Shown: in pieces, positions 43,558 through 52,037 of the stretch
How the letters are laid out: each line of letters opens with the position of its first letter
How positions within the stretch are numbered: the first letter of the stretch is position 1
NCBI RefSeq assembly: GCF_016901695.1
Contig: NZ_JACJKS010000015.1
Location: 1-54,478, forward strand
Source of the DNA: Mordavella massiliensis
GTDB lineage: Bacteria > Bacillota > Clostridia > Lachnospirales > Lachnospiraceae
Direction: 5' to 3'
Length of the DNA: 54,478 nucleotides
Position numbers and translations under genes: made by a program
Notes under the pieces: generated by a model
Told to the model about the DNA's origin: nothing
What the model saw: the letters and a program-made list of their open reading frames with translations, nothing else
Databases searched by the model: none

Positions 43558-44375
43558 GGCGGGGCGGAAGCTGGCGGGACAGCTTTCTCATCGCCTTCGG
43601 CATGTACTCCCGCATCCCGGTGCCCCGGGCGGACTGGGACCGGGCGTCCATGGACTACGTGATGTGCTTCTTTCCCTTTGTGGGAGCCGTGCTGGGAGGA
43701 CTCTCCTTCCTCCTTCAGTGGGGCTGCGCCCGGCTGGGCCTCTCCCCCTTTCTTGCGGCTGCCCTTCTTGTGGCCCTGCCCCTGTGGGCGACGGGCGGCA
43801 TCCACATGGACGGCTACATGGATACGCGGGACGCCCTTGGCTCCTGCCAGGACCGGGAGACGAAGCTTACGATCTTAAAGGACAGCCATGCCGGCGCCTT
43901 TGCAGTCATGGGTTGTGCCCTGTATCTTCTTCTGTCCTTCGGCGCCTGGGGCGCGCTCGCAGAGCGCGGGGCGGCCGCTCTGGCGAAGGGAAGCTTTGGA
44001 TGGGGAACGCCTGCCTGGCAGGCGGCTTTCTGCGTCTGCGCCGGCTATATGGTAAGCCGGACCCTGAGCGCGCTGTCTGTCATCCTTTTCCCGAAGGCAA
44101 AGAAGACGGGCTCCTATGTGGCCCTCTTTTCCGGCCGGGCCGCGCGGCGGCAGGGCCTGGTATTCCTGGGGGCGCTCCTGGCCGCGGAGGCGGCATGCCT
44201 GGGGGCGCTTGGGGGCTGGCGCGGCCTGCTGACGCTTCTGGCTGCGGCGGCTGTCTTTGGATGGTACTACCACATGAGCAAAAAACAATTCGGAGGGATC
44301 ACCGGGGATCTGGCGGGATATTTTGTACAGCAGGCGGAGCTTGCCGTCCTTCTTGCCATGGCGGTGACAGGGTAG
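43554..44375 (+). CDS. cobS: Adenosylcobinamide-GDP ribazoletransferase (cobalamin synthase)
   Basis: Joins adenosylcobinamide-GDP with alpha-ribazole (phosphate) at the membrane. 273 residues, with about six hydrophobic helices. Family blocks: IAFGMYSRIPVPR near 11, FFPFVGAVLGGL near 36, and TGGIHMDGYMDTRDALGS near 78 with the metal-binding aspartates. The GTG start overlaps the cobU stop and has GGGAGGCGG upstream; a longer open frame reaching into cobT is a shadow. cobC follows after 7 bases. Confidence 0.93.
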   Translation: MRRGGSWRDSFLIAFGMYSRIPVPRADWDRASMDYVMCFFPFVGAVLGGLSFLLQWGCARLGLSPFLAAALLVALPLWATGGIHMDGYMDTRDALGSCQDRETKLTILKDSHAGAFAVMGCALYLLLSFGAWGALAERGAAALAKGSFGWGTPAWQAAFCVCAGYMVSRTLSALSVILFPKAKKTGSYVALFSGRAARRQGLVFLGALLAAEAACLGALGGWRGLLTLLAAAAVFGWYYHMSKKQFGGITGDLAGYFVQQAELAVLLAMAVTG

Positions 44376-44382
44376 AAGGAAG

Positions 44383-44988
44383 ATGCAGATCTTACTGGTC
44401 CGCCACGGACAGACGGAAGGAAACAAAATACACAGATTTGTGGGAGGCCGGACGGACGAACCGGTGTCAGAAGAGGGGCTGGCGGTCCTGGCAGGGCGCC
44501 GCTACCCCGCGCCGGAGTATGTGTTTACAAGCCCCATGCGCCGGTGCCTCCAGACGGCCCGGACCATCTTTCCCGGTCAGGATCCGGAAACAGTCGAGGG
44601 GTTCCGGGAGTGCGACTTTGGCATTCTGGAGGGGAAGACGCACGAAGAACTGCTGGGGGATCCGGCCTACGACGCCTTCATCGGTGCGGCGGGGGCGGAC
44701 ACGTTTCCCGGCGGGGAGAGCATCCCCGGCTTTAACGCCCGCTGCCTGGAGGCGCTGCGGCGGACCGTGGAGGAAAGCCGGCGCAGGGGATACGGCTTTA
44801 TCGCCTGCTGCGTCCACGGGGGCGTGATCATGGCCGTGCTCTCCCAGGTCATTGCGGGCAGCAGCTACTACGGCTGGAATGTGGACAACGGGGAGGGCTA
44901 CCTCCTTGTGATAGACGAGAACAGATGGAAGGAAGGACAACTGGATGGCACAGTCACTGGCGGCATTGCTCATCGGATCTATACTTGA
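44383..44988 (+). CDS. cobC: Histidine phosphatase, probable alpha-ribazole phosphatase
   Basis: A phosphoglycerate-mutase-fold phosphatase of 201 residues. The catalytic histidine motif is LLVRHGQTEGN at residues 4-14, with TSPMRRCLQTA near 48, ECDFGILEGKTHEEL near 73, and the second histidine in CCVHGGVIMA near 147. It is named CobC from its place between cobS and cbiB; sequence alone would support only histidine phosphatase. It overlaps cbiB by 44 bases. Role: remove phosphate from alpha-ribazole-5'-phosphate or adenosylcobalamin-5'-phosphate. Confidence 0.85.
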   Translation: MQILLVRHGQTEGNKIHRFVGGRTDEPVSEEGLAVLAGRRYPAPEYVFTSPMRRCLQTARTIFPGQDPETVEGFRECDFGILEGKTHEELLGDPAYDAFIGAAGADTFPGGESIPGFNARCLEALRRTVEESRRRGYGFIACCVHGGVIMAVLSQVIAGSSYYGWNVDNGEGYLLVIDENRWKEGQLDGTVTGGIAHRIYT

Positions 44989-45928
44989 TTTCATACTGGG
45001 AGACCCGCGGGGGCTCTGGCACCCGGTGCAGGGCATGGGCCGGGTGATCGCATGTCTTGAGAAGATCCTGCGCCGGGTCTTCCCGGCGGGGAAGAGGGGC
45101 GAGCGGGCGGCGGGCTTTGTCCTTGCAGTCAGCACCCCTCTCATCTGCGTGGGCGCGGCGGGACTCCTCCTCTATGGAGCCGGCCGCATCCACCCGGCGC
45201 TCCGCTTTCTCTTATCCTGCGTCATCTGCTGGCAGATGCTGGCGGCCAGATCCCTCAGGACGGAGAGCATGAAGGTGCAGGAAGCACTGGAAACTGACGG
45301 CCTGGAGGCAGGCCGGCGCGCTGTCTCCATGATCGTGGGCCGGGATACGAAGAACCTGAGCGAGGAGGGCGTGGTGAAGGCGGCGGTGGAGACCGTGGCG
45401 GAGAACACCTCGGACGGCGTGACCGCCCCCCTCTTCTATATGATCCTGGCAGGCCCCCTTGGCGGCGTTGCCTACAAGGCGGTCAATACCATGGATTCCA
45501 TGGTGGGGTACAGAAACGACAGGTATCAGTATTTCGGCACATGCGCGGCCCGGCTGGATGATCTGGCAAACTTCATCCCGGCCCGGCTGTCCGCCCTGTT
45601 CATGATCCTGGCCGCCTTTCCCGCCGGCTTTGACGGCCGCGGCGCCTGGCGCGTGTTCCGGCGGGACCGGCGGAAGCATAAAAGCCCCAATGCGGCCCAT
45701 ACGGAGGCGGTCATGGCGGGCGCTCTGGGTGTGCGGCTGGCCGGGGACGCCTGGTACTTCGGGACGCTGCACAGGAAGCCGTTTATCGGGGATGCCAGCC
45801 GCCGGATCGGGCGGGAGGATATCCGGCGGGCCTGCCGCCTGGAGTATGCCACGGCCGTCCTTCAGCTTCTTGTGCTCGGGGGGCTGAAGGCGGCGGTGAT
45901 CCTTGCCTTCCGGGCAGGGATCCTGTAG
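44945..45928 (+). CDS. cbiB: Adenosylcobinamide-phosphate synthase
   Basis: Attaches the aminopropanol (phosphate) arm to cobyric acid. An integral membrane protein of 327 residues with about five helices. Signatures: GSILDFILGDPRGLWHPVQGMGR at the N-terminus (family DxxxGDP..xHPV), ENTSDGVTAPLFY near 158, GGVAYKAVNTMDSMVGY near 175 and SPNAAHTEAVMAGALGVRL near 250. AAGGAAGGAC precedes the ATG, which lies inside cobC with an unusually long 44-base overlap. cobD, its substrate provider, follows after about 60 bases. Confidence 0.94.
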   Translation: MAQSLAALLIGSILDFILGDPRGLWHPVQGMGRVIACLEKILRRVFPAGKRGERAAGFVLAVSTPLICVGAAGLLLYGAGRIHPALRFLLSCVICWQMLAARSLRTESMKVQEALETDGLEAGRRAVSMIVGRDTKNLSEEGVVKAAVETVAENTSDGVTAPLFYMILAGPLGGVAYKAVNTMDSMVGYRNDRYQYFGTCAARLDDLANFIPARLSALFMILAAFPAGFDGRGAWRVFRRDRRKHKSPNAAHTEAVMAGALGVRLAGDAWYFGTLHRKPFIGDASRRIGREDIRRACRLEYATAVLQLLVLGGLKAAVILAFRAGIL

Positions 45929-45987
45929 CGGCCGTAAGACGGGGCGCAAAATGAGAGACAAGAGTGAGAGACAAGAAGGAGAGACGC

Positions 45988-47046
45988 ATGGAGCGACACG
46001 GCGGCAACATTTACGACAAAGATATACGGATCGATTTCTCGGTCAATGTGAGTCCTTTCGGCATGACGGAGTCCGTGCGGCAGGCGGCCATCCTGGGCGT
46101 GGAGGAGTCTGTCCGCTATCCGGATCCCGCACAGGGACGGCTGCGGGCTGCGCTGGCGGCCCATCATGGCATGCCCGCAGAGAGGATCGTTGCCGGGAAC
46201 GGGGCGGCGGAGCTGATCTACGCCGTCTGCGCGGCGTTCCGGCCGGGGAAGGCCCTCGTCTGCGGCCCCACCTTCGGGGAGTACGAGGCGGCAGTCTGCG
46301 CCTTTGGCGGACAGGCGGTCCGTTTCACCGCCTGCCGGGAGGAGGGCTACCGGATGACAGAGCGGCTGCTTGCCGAGGTGGAAAGGCAGGAGGGACTGGA
46401 CATGGTTTTCCTGTGCAACCCCAACAATCCCACGGGCAGGCTGGCGGATCCGGCCCTCCTGCGGGACCTTGCATATCTGTGCCGCGGCAGGGGCATCCTC
46501 CTTATCGTGGACGAGTGTTTCCTGGAGATGACAGAGCCGGGGGAGGGGGCCTCCTGCCTGGATCTGCAGGCGCAGTGTCCGGGGATCCTCATCCTCCGGG
46601 CCTTTACCAAGCTTTATGCCATGCCGGGGCTGCGGCTCGGCTACCTGCTGACGGCGGACGTGCAGACGGCGGACCGGGTGCGGGGCGTGCTGCCCCCCTG
46701 GAACGTGTCCTGGCCGGCCCAGCGGGCGGGGCTGGCCGCCCTCGGGGAGCAGGAAAAGACCCGCCGGACGGTGGAGGCCCTCCTTGCCGAGAGGAAGTGG
46801 CTCGGGGAGGAACTTGCAGGGCTCGGGCTTTCGGTGTGGCCCTCGGATACGACGTTTCTCCTCTTTGAGGGGCCAAAGGATCTGCAGGAGCGCTGCCTGG
46901 CAGATGGCATTTACATCCGGGACGGAGCCAGTTTTCCTGGGCTTTCGGCCGGCACCTGGCGGATCGGCGTGCGCAGGCGGGAGGAGAACCTGGAACTGTT
47001 AAGGACGATAGAGACAGCAAAGGAGAGACACAGATGGCAAAAGTGA
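45988..47046 (+). CDS. cobD: Threonine-phosphate decarboxylase
   Basis: A PLP fold-type I protein of 352 residues. It decarboxylates L-threonine O-3-phosphate to aminopropanol phosphate for the nucleotide loop. The PLP lysine is in RAFTKLYAMPGLRLGYL near residue 214; CNPNNPTGRL near 145 and IDFSVNVSPFG at the N-terminus match CobD. It resembles histidinol-phosphate aminotransferase, but placement between cbiB and cbiP decides for CobD. The ATG behind AAGGAGAG is preferred to a GTG eight codons earlier. It overlaps cbiP by 13 bases. Confidence 0.9.
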   Translation: MERHGGNIYDKDIRIDFSVNVSPFGMTESVRQAAILGVEESVRYPDPAQGRLRAALAAHHGMPAERIVAGNGAAELIYAVCAAFRPGKALVCGPTFGEYEAAVCAFGGQAVRFTACREEGYRMTERLLAEVERQEGLDMVFLCNPNNPTGRLADPALLRDLAYLCRGRGILLIVDECFLEMTEPGEGASCLDLQAQCPGILILRAFTKLYAMPGLRLGYLLTADVQTADRVRGVLPPWNVSWPAQRAGLAALGEQEKTRRTVEALLAERKWLGEELAGLGLSVWPSDTTFLLFEGPKDLQERCLADGIYIRDGASFPGLSAGTWRIGVRRREENLELLRTIETAKERHRWQK

Positions 47047-48569
47047 TCATGATACAGGGCACCATGTCCGGGGCGGGGAAAAGCCTTCTTGCGGCCGGCC
47101 TTTGCCGGATCTTCCGGGAGGACGGCCTTAGGACAGCCCCCTTTAAATCCCAGAACATGGCCCTCAATTCCTACATTACAAAGGACGGGCTGGAGATGGG
47201 CCGGGCCCAGGCGGTGCAGGCGGAGGCGGCGGGGATCGAACCCTCCGTCTCCATGAACCCCATCCTTCTGAAACCGACCACGGACACCGGCTCCCAGGTC
47301 ATCGTGAACGGGAAGGCGGTGGGCAGCATGAGCGCCCGGGATTACTATGCCCGCAAGCAGGAGCTGGTGCCGGTGATCCTGGAGGCCTACCGGAACCTGG
47401 AGGAGCGGTATGATGTGATCGTGGTGGAGGGCGCCGGCAGCCCGGCGGAGATCAACCTGAAGGAGAACGACATTGTCAACATGGGGCTGGCCCGCATGCT
47501 CCATGCGCCTGTCCTTCTCGCCGGGGATATCGACCGTGGCGGCGTCTTCGCCCAGCTCTACGGGACGGCGGCCCTGCTGGAGCCGGAGGAGAGGGACCGG
47601 ATCCGCGGGTTTATCATCAACAAATTCCGGGGGGACAGGACGATCCTGGATCCGGGCATTGCCATGCTCAGGGAGCGGATCCCCATCCCTGTGGTGGGGG
47701 TGGTGCCCATGCTGGATGTGGACATTGAGGAGGAGGACAGCCTCTCCAGCCGGCTGGAAGGAAAAGGGAAAGGAGCATCCGCGCCGGCGCCGGAGGGGCG
47801 GATCGACGTCGCAGTCATCCGCCTGCCCCGGCTGTCCAACTACACGGACCTGGCGCCCCTGGAGGCAGAGGGGCACGCGGCGGTCCGCTATGTGTCCGGC
47901 GTGCGGGAGCTTGGAACTCCGGATCTCATCCTTCTTCCCGGCAGCAAGAATACGATGGAGGACCTGCGGTGGCTCCGGATGTCCGGCCTGGAGGCGGCCA
48001 TCCTGAAGCTGGCCGCAAAAGGAACGCTCATCTTCGGCATCTGCGGCGGCTACCAGATGCTGGGGGAGGAGATCGAAGATCCCTACGGGATGGAGGCAGG
48101 GGGATCCATGCGCGGCATGGGTCTTCTCCCGGTGCGCACCGTCTTCGGGAGGTCCAAGGTGACCACCCGGAGCGCAGGGAACCTTTCCGCCCTCACAGGG
48201 GACTGGGAACCCCTCTCCGGCGCGGCCTACGAGGGGTACGAGATCCACATGGGGGAGACCTGTATCCTGGAAGAGGGGGCGGCGCAGGCGCAGATCTTCG
48301 CCGGCGGGCCGGAGCGCGTCCTGGGCCTGTGCAGGAAGAACGTGGCAGGGACCTATATCCACGGCCTCTTTGACAAAGGCGATGTGGCGGAGCGGTTCCT
48401 TTGCCTGCTGGCCGCCCGGAAGGGGATCTTGCTGGAAGAAGGCGGCGGCCTGGATTTCCAGGCCTACAAGGAGAGCCAGTACAGCCTCCTTGCCCGCAAG
48501 ATGCGGCGCGCGCTGGATATGGAGAGGATCTACCGGATCCTGGAGGAATCAGAAAGGAGCAGAGTCTGA
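47034..48569 (+). CDS. cbiP: Cobyric acid synthase
   Basis: Amidates side chains b, d, e and g of adenosylcobyrinate a,c-diamide (CbiP/CobQ). 511 residues. The ATP domain has IQGTMSGAGKSLLA near 6 and FKSQNMALNSYIT near 41; GDIDRGGVFAQLYGT is near 163. The amidotransferase domain has LPGSKNTMEDL near 300, FGICGGYQMLGEEI with the nucleophile cysteine near 333, and GTYIHGLFD with the histidine near 442. It is distinct from CbiA encoded earlier in the operon. Its TGA overlaps the cbiC ATG by one base. Confidence 0.94.
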   Translation: MAKVIMIQGTMSGAGKSLLAAGLCRIFREDGLRTAPFKSQNMALNSYITKDGLEMGRAQAVQAEAAGIEPSVSMNPILLKPTTDTGSQVIVNGKAVGSMSARDYYARKQELVPVILEAYRNLEERYDVIVVEGAGSPAEINLKENDIVNMGLARMLHAPVLLAGDIDRGGVFAQLYGTAALLEPEERDRIRGFIINKFRGDRTILDPGIAMLRERIPIPVVGVVPMLDVDIEEEDSLSSRLEGKGKGASAPAPEGRIDVAVIRLPRLSNYTDLAPLEAEGHAAVRYVSGVRELGTPDLILLPGSKNTMEDLRWLRMSGLEAAILKLAAKGTLIFGICGGYQMLGEEIEDPYGMEAGGSMRGMGLLPVRTVFGRSKVTTRSAGNLSALTGDWEPLSGAAYEGYEIHMGETCILEEGAAQAQIFAGGPERVLGLCRKNVAGTYIHGLFDKGDVAERFLCLLAARKGILLEEGGGLDFQAYKESQYSLLARKMRRALDMERIYRILEESERSRV

Positions 48570-49249
48570 TGGATGGAAAAGAGAGACTGGAGCAGGTGCT
48601 GCCCGGGGAGATAGAAAAGAGAAGCTTTGCGATCATTTCGCAGGAGCTGGGGGAGAGGACCTTCGATCCCCTGGAGGAGCCGGTCATCAAGCGGTGCATC
48701 CACACAAGCGCGGACTTTGACTATGCGGATAATCTGGTCTTTTCCCCCGGCGTGATGGAGCGGGCGCTGGCTGCCGTCCGCGCAGGCGCGCGCATTGTCA
48801 CGGACACCAATATGGGGCTGGCCGGCATCAACAAGAAAGTGCTGGCTTCCTTCGGCGGGGAGGCCTGCTGCTTCATGGCGGATCCGGATGTGGCGGACCT
48901 GGCGAAAAAGGAGGGGACGACCCGGGCTGTGGCCAGCATGAAGAAGGCCGCCGCCCTGGCTGCCACAGAGGAGCGCCCGCTCATCCTGGCTGTGGGAAAC
49001 GCGCCCACGGCCCTGGTAGAGATCTGCGGGCTTCTGGAGAAAGGGCAGATCGCCCCGGCCCTGGTGATCGGCGTCCCGGTCGGCTTTGTGAACGTGGTGG
49101 CAGCCAAGGAGATGCTCATGGAGACGGATGTACCCTACATCGTGGCAAGGGGAAGAAAAGGCGGCAGCAATATTGCCGCCGCCATCTGCAACGCGATCCT
49201 GTACATGGCAGATCAGACCGGTCCGGCCTCCCGCGCGTGCCGCACGTAG
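48569..49249 (+). CDS. cbiC: Cobalt-precorrin-8 methylmutase
   Basis: Moves the methyl group from C-11 to C-12, giving cobyrinate. 226 residues. HTSADFDYADNL near 48 contains the family's active-site histidine, and RAGARIVTDTNMGLAGI near 70 and VIGVPVGFVNVVAAKE near 168 are typical. The start in the TGATG junction with cbiP is chosen over a longer open frame that is a cbiP shadow; AAAGGAG lies upstream. It is the last gene of the plus-strand operon, and its 3' end overlaps the opposing cbiK 3' end by 37 bases. No terminator is seen after it. Confidence 0.94.
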   Translation: MDGKERLEQVLPGEIEKRSFAIISQELGERTFDPLEEPVIKRCIHTSADFDYADNLVFSPGVMERALAAVRAGARIVTDTNMGLAGINKKVLASFGGEACCFMADPDVADLAKKEGTTRAVASMKKAAALAATEERPLILAVGNAPTALVEICGLLEKGQIAPALVIGVPVGFVNVVAAKEMLMETDVPYIVARGRKGGSNIAAAICNAILYMADQTGPASRACRT

Positions 49250-49995
49250 AGGTCGCAGATCCCGCTGTACTCGCCCAGCCCCTTCAGGATGCAGACCGTC
49301 TCGTACCCCCGGGCCGCAAACCGGCTGGCCCAGGAGTCCCCGTCCTCTCCTGCCAGATCGTTGCTGGCGTGGTCGCCGGCCACCAGCATGAAGGGGGTCA
49401 GGTATACCCGGCGCACCCCGGAGCCCTCCAGTTGGGCCAGGACGGCCTCCGCATCCGGGTAGGCTTCCACGGTGCCCATGTACACGCGGGGGTATCCGGC
49501 CTGCTTGAATGCATAGTCGAGGGCCGCGTAGAGGGTGTTGGCATGGTGGGCGCTGCCGTGCCCCATGAAGACAAGGGCGTCCCTGTCAGACAGAGGCGGC
49601 AGCTCCTCCATCAGCGACCGGATCACGTGGAACTGATCCTGCGTGCTGGAAAGAAGAGGCGCGCCGAAAGAGAGGCGGGCGAACCGGTCCTCAAAGGCCA
49701 GCACGTCCTCCTTCATCTGATCGTTCTCAATGCCGTTCAGGATGTGAGTGGGCTGCACAAGAAGGTCGGTGACCCCGTCTGCGGCCGCCCGGGCGGCCGC
49801 CTCGCGCACAGAGGGGATGAGAAGGCCGTCCCTCTCCCTTAATCTGCGGATGATCATGCCGCTTGTGTAGGCGCGGTAGAACTGCCGGTCCGGGAATGCC
49901 CGGGCCAGCAGTTTTTCTATATGTTCAATATTTTTCTTTCGTGTATCTTCGTAGGTGGTGCCGAAGCTGACCACCAGCAGTCCTTTTTTTTCCAT
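49213..49995 (-). CDS. cbiK: Anaerobic cobaltochelatase
   Basis: Inserts Co2+ into sirohydrochlorin without ATP. 260 residues, type II chelatase fold. VVSFGTTYEDTRKKNIE at the N-terminus, VQPTHILNGIENDQM near 104 (metal-binding His), VFMGHGSAHHAN near 155 (second His) and PFMLVAGDHASNDLAG near 214 mark CbiK. The start is the ATG behind AGGAG (50008-50003); a longer frame runs into cbiO. No signal peptide is visible, unlike periplasmic CbiK forms. It is the last gene of the riboswitch-controlled cobalt uptake operon, so import and insertion are regulated together. Confidence 0.93.
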   Translation of the reverse strand: MEKKGLLVVSFGTTYEDTRKKNIEHIEKLLARAFPDRQFYRAYTSGMIIRRLRERDGLLIPSVREAAARAAADGVTDLLVQPTHILNGIENDQMKEDVLAFEDRFARLSFGAPLLSSTQDQFHVIRSLMEELPPLSDRDALVFMGHGSAHHANTLYAALDYAFKQAGYPRVYMGTVEAYPDAEAVLAQLEGSGVRRVYLTPFMLVAGDHASNDLAGEDGDSWASRFAARGYETVCILKGLGEYSGICDLYVRHAREAGPV

Positions 49996-50008
49996 TTGCT
50001 GTTCTCCT

Positions 50009-50872
50009 TTATGCTTCGCCGCCTGCGCGGCGGATGTATGCTTCCAACTGGTCGAAGCTGCCGGGCGCCGGCAGATCCGCACCCAGTATGCCGCAGGCCC
50101 GGAGGCTTTCAAAGATCCGGATCACAGACGGAAGGGCAAGTTCTGCTTTGGCAAGAAGCTGCCGGTCTGTGAGGATTTTCCGGGCCGGACCCTGGGCCAG
50201 CGCCCGCCCGTCTTTCATCAGGATCACCTCGTCTGCCCACTCCAGGGCAAAGTCCGTATCGTGGGTGGCAAGAAGGATCGCCGCAGGCACGCGGCCCGGT
50301 TCCTGATCCGGCTTTCCGATCATGTCCCGGATGATGCGGGCATGTCCCGGATCCAGGGCGGCGAAGGGCTCGTCCAGGATGAGGAGTTCCGGGTGCATGA
50401 CAAGGATGTCCGCCAGGGCCACCTGTTTTTTCTGGCCGCCGCTTAAGGCGTGGGCCGGACGGTGCCGGAAGGGGCCGATGCCGAGCCGTCCGATGACGGC
50501 CTCCACCTCCCGGGAGGCTTCCTCCTCTGAGAGCCCCAGATTCAGAGGGCCAAAGGAGATCTCCTGGTACACGCTGGCAGAGAAGAGCTGGGTGTCCGGA
50601 TCCTGGAAGACGATGCCCACCTTCTCCCGCAGGGCCAGCAGGTCCCGCTTCCGGTAGGAGAGGGGGACGCCGTCGTAGAGAAGCCGCCCTCCATCCGGCT
50701 TTAAAAGGCCGTTGCAGCACAGGAAGAAGGTGGACTTCCCCGAGCCGTTGGCGCCCATCACCGCTGTGCGGCTGCCCCGGCGGACGCGCAGGCTGAGACC
50801 GTCAAGGGAGGGCGCTCCGGTCTTGTCATAGGAAAATGTCAGATTGTCTGCTTCAAGAATATAGTCACTCAT
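50009..50872 (-). CDS. cbiO: Cobalt ECF transporter, ATPase subunit
   Basis: The ATP-binding subunit of the CbiMNQO cobalt importer, 287 residues. Walker A GANGSGKST is near residue 39, the Q-loop has FQDPDTQLF near 89, the ABC signature is LSGGQKKQ near 143, Walker B is LLILDEPFA near 163, and a switch His is in LATHDTD near 200. An ECF-type C-terminal extension follows. The Q-loop D-P-D-x-Q-L-F is typical of metal ECF ATPases. It lies 27 bases after cbiQ and 13 before cbiK. Confidence 0.93.
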   Translation of the reverse strand: MSDYILEADNLTFSYDKTGAPSLDGLSLRVRRGSRTAVMGANGSGKSTFFLCCNGLLKPDGGRLLYDGVPLSYRKRDLLALREKVGIVFQDPDTQLFSASVYQEISFGPLNLGLSEEEASREVEAVIGRLGIGPFRHRPAHALSGGQKKQVALADILVMHPELLILDEPFAALDPGHARIIRDMIGKPDQEPGRVPAAILLATHDTDFALEWADEVILMKDGRALAQGPARKILTDRQLLAKAELALPSVIRIFESLRACGILGADLPAPGSFDQLEAYIRRAGGEA

Positions 50873-50899
50873 TCGTTTCTCCTGTTATTAATATGTTTC

Positions 50900-51679
50900 T
50901 TACAATCCACTTTTCCTTGTCAGGAAAGCAAGGACAAGGAGGAGGAAAAGAAAGCCGGCGATCCCTGCGATCTCCCGCAGCCGGGGGGGATCCGCCTCCG
51001 GGAGCACCCGGATGGAGCCGTCGTAGCAGCGGGCTTCCATGGCGTCATAAAGGGCGTTTCCCTGCTTCATGGCCCGGATAAAGAGCATGGACGCCAGCAG
51101 CCCCCAGGAGCGGAGGGAAGTGCGAAGATCCCTGTTGCCAAGCCTGGCGTCCTGGGAGCGGAGCATGGCGGCGGCCTGCTCCAGCAGAAGGAAGAGGAAC
51201 CGGTACACGAGCAGCATCAGCTCCGCCAGGATCCGGGGGAGCCGGCAGGCCCTCAAAACACCCAGGATGTCCGTCACGGGCGTGGTCAGGGCGAGAAAGT
51301 AGAGGCCGGATACCGAGGCCATGGCTGTGAGGATGAGGCGGCCGCTGCCAAGAAGGCCCTCCCGGCTGCCGGTCAGCCACAGGGGGCCGAGGGGCAGGGC
51401 GAAGGCGTCAAGGGGCGTCCGGGAAAGGTTGACCAGGACGGCGGCGGTCCCCAGAAGCACGAAGGCAAGCGGGATGAGGAGAAGCCGCAGGTAGAGCCCT
51501 GCCGGCACGCCGCCTTTCTTTATGCACAGAAAGGCCATGGCGAGGAAAACGGCTGCTGCCGCCGCTGCGGAGCGAGTCCCGACGCACAGGACGATGGAGA
51601 AGAGGGACAGGGCGCATTTTTCCCCGGCATTCATGTGGCGAAGCCCGGATGTGTAGCAGAGGCGGTCAATCAGAAGCAT
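50900..51679 (-). CDS. cbiQ: Cobalt ECF transporter, transmembrane subunit
   Basis: The T-component of CbiMNQO, 259 residues, with about six hydrophobic helices. The coupling motifs near residues 155-215, SQDARLGNRDLR and DAMEARCYDG (the E-A-R / A-R-x-Y-x-G pattern), contact CbiO. It opens LLIDRLCYTSGLRH with HMNAGEKCALS. The ATG has GGGAGG 7-12 bases upstream and is chosen over a longer frame. It overlaps the cbiN end by 14 bases, so the two are coupled. Confidence 0.9.
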   Translation of the reverse strand: MLLIDRLCYTSGLRHMNAGEKCALSLFSIVLCVGTRSAAAAAAVFLAMAFLCIKKGGVPAGLYLRLLLIPLAFVLLGTAAVLVNLSRTPLDAFALPLGPLWLTGSREGLLGSGRLILTAMASVSGLYFLALTTPVTDILGVLRACRLPRILAELMLLVYRFLFLLLEQAAAMLRSQDARLGNRDLRTSLRSWGLLASMLFIRAMKQGNALYDAMEARCYDGSIRVLPEADPPRLREIAGIAGFLFLLLVLAFLTRKSGL

Positions 51680-52037
51680 GGTCTGCCTCCCGGTCCTGTC
51701 TGGCCTTGTCGGACCCGGCGTCCTCCATGCGCCGCATCCACTTGCGCCGCTCCACAAGCCGGCCCATCAGGAAGGCGATGACGCCCACGCCGATCCCGGT
51801 CTGCACGCAGAAGAGAAGGCTCTCCACCTCGCCCGGCAGTTCCCCGCCCAGGGCCTGCTCCAGCACCGGGGTGAACCAGGGTTTATAGTCCTTCCCCTGT
51901 ATCTCCTCCACGACCTGGCTGCCGGCGTCGTCCGTGCCGCCAAAGGAGGCGCCTTTTTGCAGAAAGAGGGGGAGGGCGGCGATGAGAACTGCAAGGAGAA
52001 GAAGGAGCAGGACGGTTCTTGCATTTTTATGTTTCAT
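51666..52037 (-). CDS. cbiN: Cobalt ECF transporter, small subunit CbiN
   Basis: A 123-residue protein with two transmembrane helices (about 8-25 and 80-97) and an outside loop between them containing GSQVVEEIQGKDYKPWF, the CbiN pattern; CbiN helps load Co2+ into CbiM. The charged C-terminal tail (RRKWMRRMED, DKARQDREAD) is longer than usual for the family. The start sits directly beside the cbiM stop, and the end overlaps cbiQ. Presence of CbiN points to cobalt rather than nickel or biotin as substrate. Confidence 0.9.
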   Translation of the reverse strand: MKHKNARTVLLLLLLAVLIAALPLFLQKGASFGGTDDAGSQVVEEIQGKDYKPWFTPVLEQALGGELPGEVESLLFCVQTGIGVGVIAFLMGRLVERRKWMRRMEDAGSDKARQDREADHASD

